Below, piece by piece: positions 10,139 through 22,728 of a stretch of DNA of 64,000 bases (positions within the stretch are counted from its first letter, which is position 1; every line of letters begins with the position of its first letter). The stretch spans positions 274,269,413-274,333,412 of the forward strand of contig NC_073692.1 of assembly GCF_029784155.1 (NCBI RefSeq). The letters are read 5' to 3'. The notes beneath the pieces were generated by a model. It searched no databases and was not told the origin of the DNA. It saw only the letters and a program-made list of their open reading frames with translations. Source of the stretch: Uranotaenia lowii (Eukaryota; Arthropoda; Insecta; Diptera; Culicidae). A program made the translations under genes and the position numbers.

Positions 10139-11050
10139 GGGGAGAGTGGGGTATCGTGGGCCATGGGGAAACGTGGGCCACTTTTAATATCTCAGATGTG
10201 TTTTGAGATAAAAATCTCAAACCAACTGTCATCGTCGTCGCTTTGCGTGAGCATATATTCCTATATGTTGTTGACTGAAATGCGCATCATATGCTTAGTT
10301 TATTTATCAAACAAAAAAAAGTTAGAAAAATTTCCTTACATAATTAAAAAAATACTCGCTAATTTCATCAATGGGGAACCTAAAGTGCATAACAAAAATT
10401 TGCTCATACGCTTATGATCTTAGTTTTGTCATGCTCTTTTACGTGGGAAAGGAATTTTTGATGAAACATCAGTAAGTCACACAAACGCAACCAATTTGCA
10501 AATCATAACTTATGGGGAATCGTGGGCCACACATCTTGAATCACCTATATTTTTATGTTTTTATACACATTCAGAATTTAAAATAAGTTTTTCCTATCTG
10601 TAAAGTTTTGTTATGTCAAATGAAGAGTTATGAAAAATATTTTGTCCATCCTATAAATGAAATTTTGCCAAAAAGTTCGCGAGCCAGGTTTTGGAATCAA
10701 TGCGATCATACACAGCTCTCTTTTTTATTTCATCATCTGAAATTGCTTTTAAATATCGAAATGAATAAGCAAATCACAGTTTTGGGTCAACTCATAAACT
10801 TAGCTTGTTATTTGGTCAATTTGGATTTGGTGGCCCACAATTCCCCACCATTTTTCAAAATCCAAAAAATATTGCTTTTTTTTCAACCATTCAGAATTTG
10901 GGGGCAATAACTTATTAAAAAAAAAAAAAATACCTTATTGTACCTTGAAAATGTAGAAAACCATACCATTTTTTATTTTCATTTTATCTTTTATAATAAA
11001 GAAGTTATGGAACAACGAAAAAAAGTGGCCCATGATTCCCCACTCTCCCA
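10139..11050. mobile_element. TA-flanked MITE with GGGGAGAGTGGGG ends
   Basis: The left end GGGGAGAGTGGGGTATCGTG and the inverse of the right end TGGGAGAGTGGGGAATCATG match with few changes, followed in both by GGCCA. TA dinucleotides (10137-10138 and 11051-11052) flank it, as for Tc1/mariner-type insertions. Inside, subterminal GTGGGCCA-type motifs recur next to GGGGAA, in both orientations near 10161-10180, 10513-10531, 10832-10848 and 11026-11040. It does not encode a transposase; the small open frames in it (60-100 aa) show no motifs. Confidence 0.75.
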
Positions 11051-11052
11051 TA

Positions 11053-12095
11053 CATTTAAAAAATGCCTTACATGGAACCATTCAGTTTTAATGCGTCCAC
11101 AAATATTGATGCCTTTAGAAATATTATATCAAAGCAGCAAAGTAGACGTTTGGCATATTTAATCAAACTTTGAGTCACTGTGCGCCAAAGCACTTGGCAG
11201 AATAAGCGCAAAAAATTGCAGGTACCTTTTCACAAGCTGCATTTGACATTTTATGGTACCTTTCCGCTTGGTTTCCTTGGCAGATTCCATTTGTAGTACT
11301 AAACCTGGGTGAGGTGTTTTCGATGCTAGCGTTCCAAGTTGCAATGCGAGAGAGTTCAAACAGGGCGCACTTCTAAGTAAGCATAAACGCGGGAACTCCC
11401 CTGGTGGCAACAAATCTCGAAACTTTTCGGGATCACAGCACAGCTTAGCTGGTTAGCTTGTTGGGGCAGAAGTTTCGTTTACTAGTATGGAAGGTACCTA
11501 CTTGATATCTATCTCTTTTTTACAAGGTAGTAGGTAATCGGTTCCCATTTTGAGATGTTCAGGCCTCTGGGGAATAGCGAAACCACGTGCATTTTTCAGC
11601 CCAGATATTAACTTGGTTTGGAATGTCCTTTGACATGGTATTTCTCCATTTGGAAGATCCAAAGAACTAAATTTTTTTAAAGGTTGGACTCAATGAATTT
11701 AGCGCCATTTCAAAATAAACTTGGAATATAAAGGATACATTTGTTGAACAGACAGAAGAGTGATTTTTGAAGATCAGATTCATTTTCGAATTAAAGTTAT
11801 TACACTGAGGTTTTTATTACGTGATATGAAATCCATCGTTAACGCATAGGACTTGGAAGATTTCTGCTTAAAAAACGTGCTGATTCGCTAAAACCGTGTA
11901 GAAGAAACGTGTCCATGGCAGAAAATTGTGTAAAACGGAGCCGTGTTAAAAAAACATGAGAAAAATCAAACTGTGTAAAAACCTTATTGTATAAAGTCAG
12001 TGAAAAAAGTTGGTTAACAAGATCATTTTATACCTCTGTTTTGCGTATTCTAAAAATGGCAAATGGTGGCTAATGTGAAACACGAGGCTTCAAAA
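11053..12095. other. No gene recognised between MITE and RTE copy
   Basis: Mixed-composition DNA. Around 11210-11480 the GC content rises, but no conserved coding motif is visible on either strand. Confidence 0.5.
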
Positions 12096-15000
12096 TAGTG
12101 GTCATATCATCTCTTATTCACAACTCCTATCTCAACCTCCCCGTGGTGCCGGCTGGGATGCGAGTAACCTAAGCGGAGATCGGGTACCCAACCCCAGTGG
12201 ATGCTTTGGTCGCATGCAGACTGAGAAGGTGACCGCACGCGTCTGTTCCTTAGGTCAGGGGCGGCGTGCAACAACAACCGAGCTTCTGTTCTCCAGGTCA
12301 GAGGCGGTTCGAACAGCGTCTCTCTCGCAGCGAGCGGCTGAATTGATGAAATGCGGCTCCCGCCAGCCAAGTCCAAGATGGCAGCCCCATCGCGGGATAG
12401 GAACCTTAGGCTAACGACTTAGGCTACGAAATTCAAAACAAATGACCGACCTGGAACTTTGGCGACGACATTAAGCATGAAAACACGGACACGAATTGGA
12501 ACTTGGGACGTTTTAACCCTTGCCCAACAAGGCAAGCTGACACGACTTGCTAGAGAAGCTAGCCGCCCCAAGATTGATATTCTGGGACTGATCGAAGTCC
12601 ATTGGCCTAGCACTGGAAAACACAACACACAGTCCGCGCAAGTCATGCTTTACTCTGGCATACGAGGAGAACATGCTACTCGGGAACGAGGAGTTGGTTT
12701 CCTGTTAAGCCCGCAGGCCCATGCGGCCCTCATTAGATGGGAACCGTTAAACGAAAGAATAATTGTAGCCATATTTTAAACACGGGTTAAAAACCTTACA
12801 CTGGTCCAGTGTTATGCGCCAACTGACGTTGCCGATTTGCAGAAGAAAGTGCAGTTTTACAGTCAATTGAACAGGGTGATTGAGAAAATTCCGAAAGGTT
12901 ATATTCAAATCCACTAAGGTGACTTCAACGCAAAGATTAGCTCCAATAATCAGGCCTTGAGCGCATCATGGGTCGCCATGGGCTAGAACAGATGAGCGAA
13001 AACGGAGAGCTGTTTTTAGAATTTTTTGGCAACAACAACATGGTCATTGGTGTATCGCTCTTCCCCCATCGACCAGCACATAAGGTCACTTGAATATCCC
13101 GAGATGGACGAACAGAAAATCAAATTGACCACATCTGCATCAGCCGAAAATCGAGAAGGAGCCTTCTTGATGTTCGCAACAAACGAAGCGCAGACATTGC
13201 ATCTGACCATCACCTCGTCCTTGGCGAGATACAACTGAGAGTTGCGCGTGTCCAACGGCGCGAGGAGAAAGTCGGGTGTCGATACGACGTCCGCCGGTTG
13301 GAGAATCCAGAGGTGAAAAGGGCATACGTTGAACAGCTAGAATCCCGAGCCTCGGAGCTGCCGACAGACGGAAACAGTCGAAGAACAGTGGTGTGGAATC
13401 AAGAATGCCTTTATCACGACGAGCCATGGTACTCTCGGTAAAGTTTGTGGAAGAAGAAGTGAATGGATGTAGGATGAAACTTGGAGGATGGTCGATGATC
13501 GGAGAAAGGCGAAAGTCGGAATTGAAAAGGCATGTACCGGGTCAGCGAAAGCAGCCGCCAGCTTACGATATGCGGAGCTGGAAAAGGCAGTTAAACGAGC
13601 TGTAGACGAGACAAAAGAGTCTGGACAAACTCCCTTGCCGAAGAGGGAGAAAGAGCCGCCAATGGAGAAATCCGATTACTTTATGACATTTCTCGCCGCC
13701 TCAGTGGTGCAAGGACTAATGCAAGAATGCCGCTGAAAGACCGAGCAGCTCAGTAATTGACTGATCGAACAGGTCAGCTCAAACGATGGACTTAACACTT
13801 CTAGCAACTCTCAACCCGCAGTTCGTAGCGCCAACAGCAAGTCGCATTAATGGCGTCAACTCAGAAGCGCCCTCGCTGGCTGAAAGAGAGGCGGCAATCA
13901 AAATCATAAAATCCAACAAAGCCCCTGGGATCGATTGCCTCCTTGCTGAAATGCTAAAAGCCGACCCTGCCTTGACGGTGTACAAATGTTGCACCGTCTT
14001 TTAGCTGACATCTGGGATACTGCAACATTCCCGGCCGACTGGATGCAGGGTATCCTCGTAAAGATCCCGAAGAAAGGAGACTTGACAGAGTGCGGTAACT
14101 GGCGAGGCATAACGTTGTTCTGTTCAACCCTCAAAATTCTCTGCAAAGTGATCCTGAACAGGATCCAGGAGAAAATCGACGCTACACTCCGACTGCAAAA
14201 AGCTGGATTCCAATCCGGACGATCATGTGTAGGCCACATCACAACACTACGAATCATACTGGAACAAATCAACGAACTCCAGGACTCTCTTCTGCTTGTG
14301 TTCGTTGATTGCGAAGAAGCATTCGACTGACTTAACCATGAAAACATCTGGGCGGCTATTAGGCGAAGAGGAGTCACGACGGTGTCTTGTCCGAACCAAT
14401 CCCGGTAACTGCTGGAGTGAGACAAGGATGTATTTTGTCACCGCTGCTTTATCTCATCGTAATGGATGGGATCTTGACTGGATCGATTGACTGAAGACCA
14501 AACCGATTATTGCCGTGGAATCCTTCAACAATGGAGCAACAGAACGACCTTGACCTGGCAGACGATATGGTTTTGCTCGCCCGAACACAACAAGACATGC
14601 AGAGCGAACTCGATGACCTCACCGAAATCTCCAAGGCAGCAGGTCTCAAAATCAATGTCGGAAAGACCAAGTCGATGGAGATCAACACAGGAAATCCCTC
14701 CAGTTTCATGGTAGCTGGGCAACAAGTTGAGAAAGTGGAGTGCTTCCAGTATCTTGGTAGCCAGATAACGCCTGATGGTGGTACCAGGAAAGACATCGAA
14801 ACCCGGATCAGAAAGGCCAGATTTGCGTTTGCGAGTCTCCGAAGCATCTGACAGTTACGCCAGAACTCTCTACGAACGAAAATCCGAATCTTCAACTCAA
14901 ACTTCAAATCCGTATTGCTGTACGGGTGTGAAACTTGGTGCACATATGCGGTGACGACGCGAAAACTGCAAGTTTTTGTGAATCGCTGCCTGCGGAACAT

Positions 15001-15361
15001 CATACGCGCTTGGTGGCCTGGCAACTGGATCTCAAACGTGGAACTTCATCGCCGGTGTCATCAAAAGGCGCTAGAAATCGAGATTCGGGAACGTAAGTGG
15101 AGATGGATTGGGCACACGCTGTTAAGAGATGATAACGAGATTTGCAGAGAGGCGCTAGAATGGAATCCAGAAGGACATCGAAGAAGAGTCAGACCCAGAA
15201 ACCCGTGGCGGTGAAGCCTAGCCACCGAATTTCGAACTGTCGACCAGAATCTTGACTGGGACCAGGTGAAGACGCTGGCTCCGGATGGTCAACAGTGGAG
15301 GTCTTTTAACACGGTGTAACACCGGAGGATCGGCGCGAGAACATTAAGTAAGAAAGTAAGT
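12096..15361 (+). mobile_element. Second RTE-type LINE, near full length but decayed
   Basis: The 5' start TAGTGGTCATATCA and the next roughly 150 bases closely match the leader of the RTE copy ending at 4931. EN and RT remnants follow in order, and the element ends with a short tail of AAGTAAG-type repeats at about 15342-15361, a 3' end style typical of RTE elements. No target duplication was identified. The EN-RT sequence differs strongly from that of the first copy, so the two are different families sharing a leader, or the leader is under stronger constraint. Confidence 0.8.
12477..15215 (+). pseudogene. RTE/BovB-like endonuclease-reverse transcriptase, multiply broken
   Basis: The endonuclease begins at about 12477 with RIGTWDVLTLAQQGKL and continues past an in-frame TAA at 12777 and another just before GDFNAKI (about 12915). 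RT pieces follow in changing frames: WRGITLFCSTLKILCKVILN (about 14102-14160), KAGFQSGRSCVGHITTLR (14200-14255), motif A FVDCEEAFD with a stop right after it (about 14332), motif C LADDMVLLARTQQDM (about 14552) and the C-terminal CFQYLGSQITPDGGTRKDI and MLYGCETWCTYA regions up to about 15213. Unlike the first copy, the motif A and C aspartates are still encoded. The number of stops and shifts makes function impossible. Confidence 0.85.
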
Positions 15362-18300
15362 ACTGCATTCTTATAGTCGATATTTGATAAAAGTCTTGTA
15401 CAAATTTGAATGTTTTCACAATTTTTTACAATAATTGAAAGCAAAGAAAATCCTCAAAATTATTGGTTCAAACTTTATTTCTAGCGTAACATTTCATAAG
15501 AGTGAAACTAACAGTTAACGTTTGAAATTTCGAAACACCTAAATCTTAATCAAATCCTATTAAAAAAAATCGACCCCTTTTTGTTCAATAAAATCAAGGA
15601 ATGTGTAACTGTACATTATATATTCACTGATTGTTCGTTGGTTATCATGAACCTTTACTTGTTTCACTAATTTTCACATATTTTCAAATTTCGCTTTTTT
15701 ATGTTTTCGATTTCAGTTACACCTTCGAGTTTCGCCCAATTGATCGGTCGTTTATGTTTTGGTTTTGAAGTTTCACCCTTTGGCCTACACCAAAAAACTA
15801 ATGAGGCCGTTTTATTACGCCTTTTGGCCTACACGAATAAAAAAAATTAACCCTCCGGAATGATAATTAACTCGATTTGTTTACATTTGGCAGTTTCTCC
15901 TTTTTGAAATGATACAATAGATTTCAAACAAGTGATAAAGTTGGATGGTCAACTAATTAACCAATGGATTGTCAACTAATTAAAAACTAAAGCAAAAAGT
16001 TGTTAAAAAATTGCCAATGGACTGTTTTGTAAGAAATTACTGTTGCTGACCAAACTGTTTTTTCCGTTTTCTCTCAAAAACATCTGTTATTGAAAAATAT
16101 AGGTACAAGGAACACACACATTTTGGGTAAAAAAAAATTTACAGTGAAAAAATTTCTGCTTCAAAAACGAATGAATTTTACCATAAACAATTCCCTAGAG
16201 CCGTGAAACAGCCTATTTTTATGTCACAGAAACCAGAATCATTAACATCGCAAGAATATGAATGCTTGATAGATATGTCATCGGATTCAAAACTTCAGAA
16301 ATGATTCGTATTCAAAAAGTCGTTGGAAGAATATTGCTGCCAACTGAAAAATAAATTTTAATTTTTTTTCCGATACAGTAAAACTTATTCTTGGGCCGTT
16401 TTCCACAACTTTTCTATGTGAGTCTGGATTTTCCACATATATCGCAAAAACGCGGAACCAGACGACAGACTATAACTGACACAAATTTAACCAAACTTGT
16501 TGCAGCTTGAAAAATCAAAGAAAGCGTATTTGTTCTATTGAAATCATTAATTTTTGATGACACATATTTTGTTTATATACAAAAAAACCTAGCCATTCAT
16601 TACTGATTTTATTGACTACGATGACAAGAAACATCTTATTCAAACGATAAATGCTATCAAGTTTTCAAAACTCGGGTGATTCATTCTTTCAAAAATGTAG
16701 GTGCTCCGCCAAAATTTTTGGTTTTAAAACGTGCTCCGCCGAGCAAATGATCTGAAAATCCCTGCCCTAGACCATACATAGGTCGGAGCCGTAGGTTGCC
16801 GCATTCGGCTCTCTAGCTCACTGCGCTAATATTAGGTACCTATATTTATGAATAAAAATCTCCTCAATCCTATCTTAAAAATTGAATTGAAAGCGATAAT
16901 TTTATTGTATCTAAATATAGATACCTCACGAGCATTTCAGATTGCCCGGTTTAAAATACATCATGAAAAAAAAACTGAAAAAACTTTGTCGTATAAATTT
17001 ATCAAAAGATTTTAAATCGTATTTCAGGCTTCATGATAATTTTTATTAAACTTTCTCACAAAATAAGGCCGGAACAAATTTTAAATCCTTCTTTTGTCAC
17101 TCGAAGTTTGAACATGGCGAGGACGGGGACAATAAAAAATACTGCGAAAAACAAATAAAATGGAACAAATTGCTCGAAATCTTGTATGCAACAAAACTGC
17201 ATACTGTATCATTGCACAAAACATACAAATTAAGCAATTTTTCATCGAAAAATTCAATAAAATCAAGAATACAAAAGGTGAAATAACTCTTATCTTCCAA
17301 AATTTAGTTTTTCGGACGACATCCAGGCAACCTGGACTGGACTTTTCCAAAATTTTATTGAAAATATCCGGGAAAACCCGGATAAAACCGGGCAATCTGG
17401 CAACCTTATTTTAACCGGCTTGCTCTGATTATGTACGAAAAAAATTGGAAATGCCCGGTTGGGTTCGGTTGCCCTGGTTTCGTGCAAAACGGCCTAGTTT
17501 TTTTCCAGGATTATTCACAGTTTTTACTAAATTTTAAAATTTTCAACTTGTTTTAGCGGAATAAATTTGCATGTATTTTCAAAAATTGTACAATAAAATT
17601 TCGACGCCGCTGATGTGCCTTGGTAAAAATCAATTTTCTTGTGTTTATTTTACAGCTTTGCTCCAAATCCAAAACTAGGAATTTAGAATTACGAATGAAA
17701 ATTTGACAGCTTTTCAAACTAGAATCAACATTGAGAATCAATAAAAAATTCTATTTTAAAAATCAATTTGAAAACTTAATCACAGGCTCATTATTTGGAA
17801 TAATTAACTAAATTGACCTTTACACCCTGAAGCAGCTTTTTTTTTAAATCAAATTGTATGTTTTAAAAACGAATAAACCTGTAGCCAATAGCCCACACAT
17901 TTAGAACGAAGTTTGAGTGACGGACATATTTTTTTCCATTTTTGAATAAGAATTTATCACCGTTGATTCATTTTTATGAATTTTTGGTTTGGAAACTGCA
18001 AAAGTATTCTTGAACTGATTTTGCCTGCGAAATTGTACAGTTTCTTTATCAATTGTCACGATTTTCTAAGAATACAAAATTGCATCATTGTAGATTTAAA
18101 CTGGTAAACCACGAGCTGAAAATATAGAAATCTTCTGAACAAAACCGGATTCAAAAAAAGTTAAGAAGAAAATGAGGGAAAACACCTTAAATTTTCATTT
18201 TTTACCGAAACATATCAGTTACGATATTCTGAACAGAATAGGTAAAATAATGAAAAAACATCTCCTCATTTTCATTACATTCAAATGTCTTGCACAACAA

Positions 18301-19110
18301 TAATGTTTGCTGTTACGTTAAGTTTCCAAGTTATGGTTTACTGCACTAAAATAGCAGCGTATTTCACTTTATGATAAACATTTCAGAATTTTACCCGGGT
18401 AGTATCCGGTTTAATACAGCGTATTATAATAACTTTTCACCTTTCAATCATTATTATTGAAATTTTCATTGGTTTATTCTAAACCCTTTTCCCTCCCTTT
18501 TTTTGAAAGTTAAATCTTAAAAAAAAACTGTAGTTGCTTAAATTGGACCAATCGACAGTACAGGGTTTCTTTATTGAATTTCTATCCCAATTTCCGTCTT
18601 AGACTTAAAATTTGTATTGGAACATTTTCAACTGATTTTACCAAAATTTTATCATCTTCTGAAGTGATTATCCTGAATGCAGCACATCATTTTCCAAATG
18701 ATCATTCTCAAAATATCATAAAAACGATCTGATAGTTGAGTTGCTAGTATCATTGAGTGATTTTCTTAAAATAAATATTTCTATTATCTTAATAATCTTT
18801 ATCCAGATTCAATTCATTAGGATTTTCAAGTTTTGTGTTGTTTGTTCATTTACTGAAGTTCAGTTTCATAATTTTTCAGAATTTTCAAAATTCAGGATCT
18901 TTGTTTTAGGTACTTAACTCATTTGGATTCCTTATCTGATTTTTTCAATGATAACTGATTCTGTGTTTTGAACATTTAATCTTTATTCTCAACTTTTTTT
19001 AATCGATTATTTTTGCACTAATACCTCTTGGCTTTGAGGCATTGAATGAAACTTTCGTCACATTTAGAATAACAATTTGATAAAAAAAAAAATTATTTGA
19101 TGAGAATCAT
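15362..19110. other. AT-rich intergenic DNA with small repeats, no gene recognised
   Basis: Visible small structures are: a CCTTTTGGCCTACAC-type motif twice (about 15777 and 15820), two GTCAACTAATTAA motifs (about 15947 and 15970), a possible tRNA-like minus-strand segment near 16765-16835 (TAGCGCAGTGAGC plus GGCTCCGACC) and CCGGG-rich phrases with GGCAACCTGG and CTGGCAACC at about 17325-17405 that look like a decayed transposon end. The frames at 17081-17414 have no motifs. Confidence 0.45.
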
Positions 19111-19773
19111 ACCCGATCAGGAGAGCATATCAAAATAATAACTCAAACGTATCTCACCAAGATATTTACATCTGATTCAGTTATTATTAAGTATTTTAAA
19201 TTTTCGATTTTAAGTTTCTCCAATATGAATTATATCTTATTCTGATTGACAGACTTGAATGGAGTTGAGCTCATTTTCAATAAAAAACATTTTTTTCGGA
19301 TTGTCCCAATGTAAAATGATTATATCATATTTTGATATACGTGCAACTTTTTCTAAAACACGGACATCGAAGTCAACGGCCCAAACCGTGCGTTAATGAG
19401 TTTCGCTCAACTGCTCCATAAAATTGAATCCAACTTATGGGAAACCAAAAATGGAGCATGGTTTTAGCATATAATGTGGTTTATTGACATTCCACTAAAA
19501 AAATTTCTCGAAGCACTCATATCTTGATAAGTTATAATTTTGATAGGTTTTGTTCTGTCCAATATCAAACTATGCTATCTGAATGAGATATAATCTTGAA
19601 AGGAGCATATCAAAAACTGATATAATTTAGCTATGATCGTATAGACTTTTTGATATAATTTGAGATATTTTAACATCCTACGAGTACTGAATTATAACTC
19701 ATTTAGACAGAAAAAAAATAAGTATCAAAATATCTCATCTTGATATAATTTTGTTTTTCTCTCCTGATCGGGT
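19111..19773. mobile_element. MITE with ACCCGATCAGGAGAG ends
   Basis: Terminal inverted repeats ACCCGATCAGGAGAG (19111) and CTCTCCTGATCGGGT (ending 19773) bound 663 bp of AT-rich non-coding DNA rich in ATATCAAAAT-type and TGATATAATT-type phrases in both orientations. A second copy of this family is interrupted at 51344-56390, which confirms it as a repeat. No clear target-site duplication was seen. Confidence 0.7.
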
Positions 19774-20562
19774 ATTCAAAAACATCTCATGAAAAGATAT
19801 TTTTGTGTTTCAAAGACAAAGAATTGAAATTAACATTTGGTTCAATTTCTGCTTTTGCTCTGATTGTAACTTTGTATCTCTTTTTTTTTTTTTAAATTTA
19901 ATTCATGTTTAGTTTCTCATAACTTGATTTGAAATTATGATTTAGATTTGAGACACTGAATTTTTGTTCCTAATATAAACTGATTTATAGTTTTGAATTC
20001 TTAAACTTTTATATCTGTATCTCTTTGGAATGTGGATTTAATTATTTTGTTTTCCATGTTTCAAATCTTCATGATACTTCCCAACTGTCACTTGATAAAT
20101 ATTTCTCGAATAAGCACAAACCAAACGATCAATGATGATATGAAAATCATTTAAAATATCTATCCAGTTATTTTTTTTAAATTAGAGAATTTTAGATGGA
20201 GATAAGGGTTTAAAATAAAAGAGAATAAAATTATGCATTTTGCAGCTTAAATCAAAGTTTTCATTTTTAATAATTTACTAAACTCTTCCGCAATGTTTGC
20301 ACGTGATTGATTAACAATTTTTATTTTAAGATACCAGAAACTATTTTCTTCGCAGACAACATGGCTATTTGGAGATAGTATACCGAACTCATCTCCAGGT
20401 TTTTTACACATTTAAAAGGTTTTGTATTTTCTGGAATACATTTGAAAGAAAATTGAATTTTTGGGGCCCCCCGATGGCTTAATCTGGCCCTGGAAAAAAC
20501 TCTAATGGTTTAAAGTTATCTTCGCAAAACAAAAACAATAATTGTTGATCATTCATATACTA
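19774..20562. other. AT-rich spacer, nothing recognised
   Basis: Low-complexity AT-rich sequence between the MITE and the satellite array; no coding motif or structured repeat was seen. Confidence 0.5.
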
Positions 20563-22632
20563 AGTTCTTTAGTTCTTTAGTTCTTTAGTTCTTTAGTTCT
20601 TTAGTTCTTTAGTTCTTTAGTTCTTTAGTTCTTTAGTTCTTTAGTTCTTTAGTTCTTTAGTTCTTTAGTTCTTTAGTTCTTTAGTTCTTTAGTTCTTTAG
20701 TTCTTTAGTTCTTTAGTTCTTTAGTTCTTTAGTTCTTTAGTTCTTTAGTTCTTTAGTTCTTTAGTTCTTTAGTTCTTTAGTTCTTTAGTTCTTTAGTTCT
20801 TTAGTTCTTTAGTTCTTTAGTTCTTTAGTTCTTTAGTTCTTTAGTTCTTTAGTTCTTTAGTTCTTTAGTTCTTTAGTTCTTTAGTTCTTTAGTTCTTTAG
20901 TTCTTTAGTTCTTTAGTTCTTTAGTTCTTTAGTTCTTTAGTTCTTTAGTTCTTTAGTTCTTTAGTTCTTTAGTTCTTTAGTTCTTTAGTTCTTTAGTTCT
21001 TTAGTTCTTTAGTTCTTTAGTTCTTTAGTTCTTTAGTTCTTTAGTTCTTTAGTTCTTTAGTTCTTTAGTTCTTTAGTTCTTTAGTTCTTTAGTTCTTTAG
21101 TTCTTTAGTTCTTTAGTTCTTTAGTTCTTTAGTTCTTTAGTTCTTTAGTTCTTTAGTTCTTTAGTTCTTTAGTTCTTTAGTTCTTTAGTTCTTTAGTTCT
21201 TTAGTTCTTTAGTTCTTTAGTTCTTTAGTTCTTTAGTTCTTTAGTTCTTTAGTTCTTTAGTTCTTTAGTTCTTTAGTTCTTTAGTTCTTTAGTTCTTTAG
21301 TTCTTTAGTTCTTTAGTTCTTTAGTTCTTTAGTTCTTTAGTTCTTTAGTTCTTTAGTTCTTTAGTTCTTTAGTTCTTTAGTTCTTTAGTTCTTTAGTTCT
21401 TTAGTTCTTTAGTTCTTTAGTTCTTTAGTTCTTTAGTTCTTTAGTTCTTTAGTTCTTTAGTTCTTTAGTTCTTTAGTTCTTTAGTTCTTTAGTTCTTTAG
21501 TTCTTTAGTTCTTTAGTTCTTTAGTTCTTTAGTTCTTTAGTTCTTTAGTTCTTTAGTTCTTTAGTTCTTTAGTTCTTTAGTTCTTTAGTTCTTTAGTTCT
21601 TTAGTTCTTTAGTTCTTTAGTTCTTTAGTTCTTTAGTTCTTTAGTTCTTTAGTTCTTTAGTTCTTTAGTTCTTTAGTTCTTTAGTTCTTTAGTTCTTTAG
21701 TTCTTTAGTTCTTTAGTTCTTTAGTTCTTTAGTTCTTTAGTTCTTTAGTTCTTTAGTTCTTTAGTTCTTTAGTTCTTTAGTTCTTTAGTTCTTTAGTTCT
21801 TTAGTTCTTTAGTTCTTTAGTTCTTTAGTTCTTTAGTTCTTTAGTTCTTTAGTTCTTTAGTTCTTTAGTTCTTTAGTTCTTTAGTTCTTTAGTTCTTTAG
21901 TTCTTTAGTTCTTTAGTTCTTTAGTTCTTTAGTTCTTTAGTTCTTTAGTTCTTTAGTTCTTTAGTTCTTTAGTTCTTTAGTTCTTTAGTTCTTTAGTTCT
22001 TTAGTTCTTTAGTTCTTTAGTTCTTTAGTTCTTTAGTTCTTTAGTTCTTTAGTTCTTTAGTTCTTTAGTTCTTTAGTTCTTTAGTTCTTTAGTTCTTTAG
22101 TTCTTTAGTTCTTTAGTTCTTTAGTTCTTTAGTTCTTTAGTTCTTTAGTTCTTTAGTTCTTTAGTTCTTTAGTTCTTTAGTTCTTTAGTTCTTTAGTTCT
22201 TTAGTTCTTTAGTTCTTTAGTTCTTTAGTTCTTTAGTTCTTTAGTTCTTTAGTTCTTTAGTTCTTTAGTTCTTTAGTTCTTTAGTTCTTTAGTTCTTTAG
22301 TTCTTTAGTTCTTTAGTTCTTTAGTTCTTTAGTTCTTTAGTTCTTTAGTTCTTTAGTTCTTTAGTTCTTTAGTTCTTTAGTTCTTTAGTTCTTTAATTCT
22401 TTAGTTCTTTAGTTCTTTAGTTCTTTAGTTCTCTAGTTCTTTAGTTCTTTAGTTCTTTAGTTCTTTAGTTCTTTAGTTCTTTAGTTCTTTAGTTCTTTAG
22501 TTCTTTAGTTCTTTAGTTCTTTAGTTCTTTAGTTCTTTAGTTCTTTAGTTCTTTAGTTCTTTAGTTCTTTAGTTCTTTAGTTCTTTAGTTCTTTAGTTCT
22601 TTAGTTCTTTAGTTCTTTAGTTCTTTAGTTTA
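20563..22632. repeat. 8-bp satellite (AGTTCTTT)n, about 259 units
   Basis: About 2070 bp of head-to-tail AGTTCTTT with only two substitutions noticed, both near the right end (TTTAATT at about 22395 and CTCTAG at about 22433). Every frame of both strands hits a stop (TAG or TAA) within the repeat, so it cannot be coding. The sharp edges and extreme uniformity indicate recent expansion. Confidence 0.97.
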
Positions 22633-22728
22633 GCCGACCACTGCCCTAGACTCTTCCACTGTTTCATTTTTTCTCTTCTAACTGTACCACTGTACCATTT
22701 GATGTGGTTCTAAACTATTTATACTATA

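Noticed and set aside
20563..22632. CRISPR-like array
   Set aside because: The units are 8 bp, contiguous and without spacers, in a eukaryotic transposon context.
20563..22632. Heat-shock-element array (GAA repeats)
   Set aside because: GAA occurs only in one orientation every 8 bp; heat-shock elements need alternating inverted units at 5-bp spacing.
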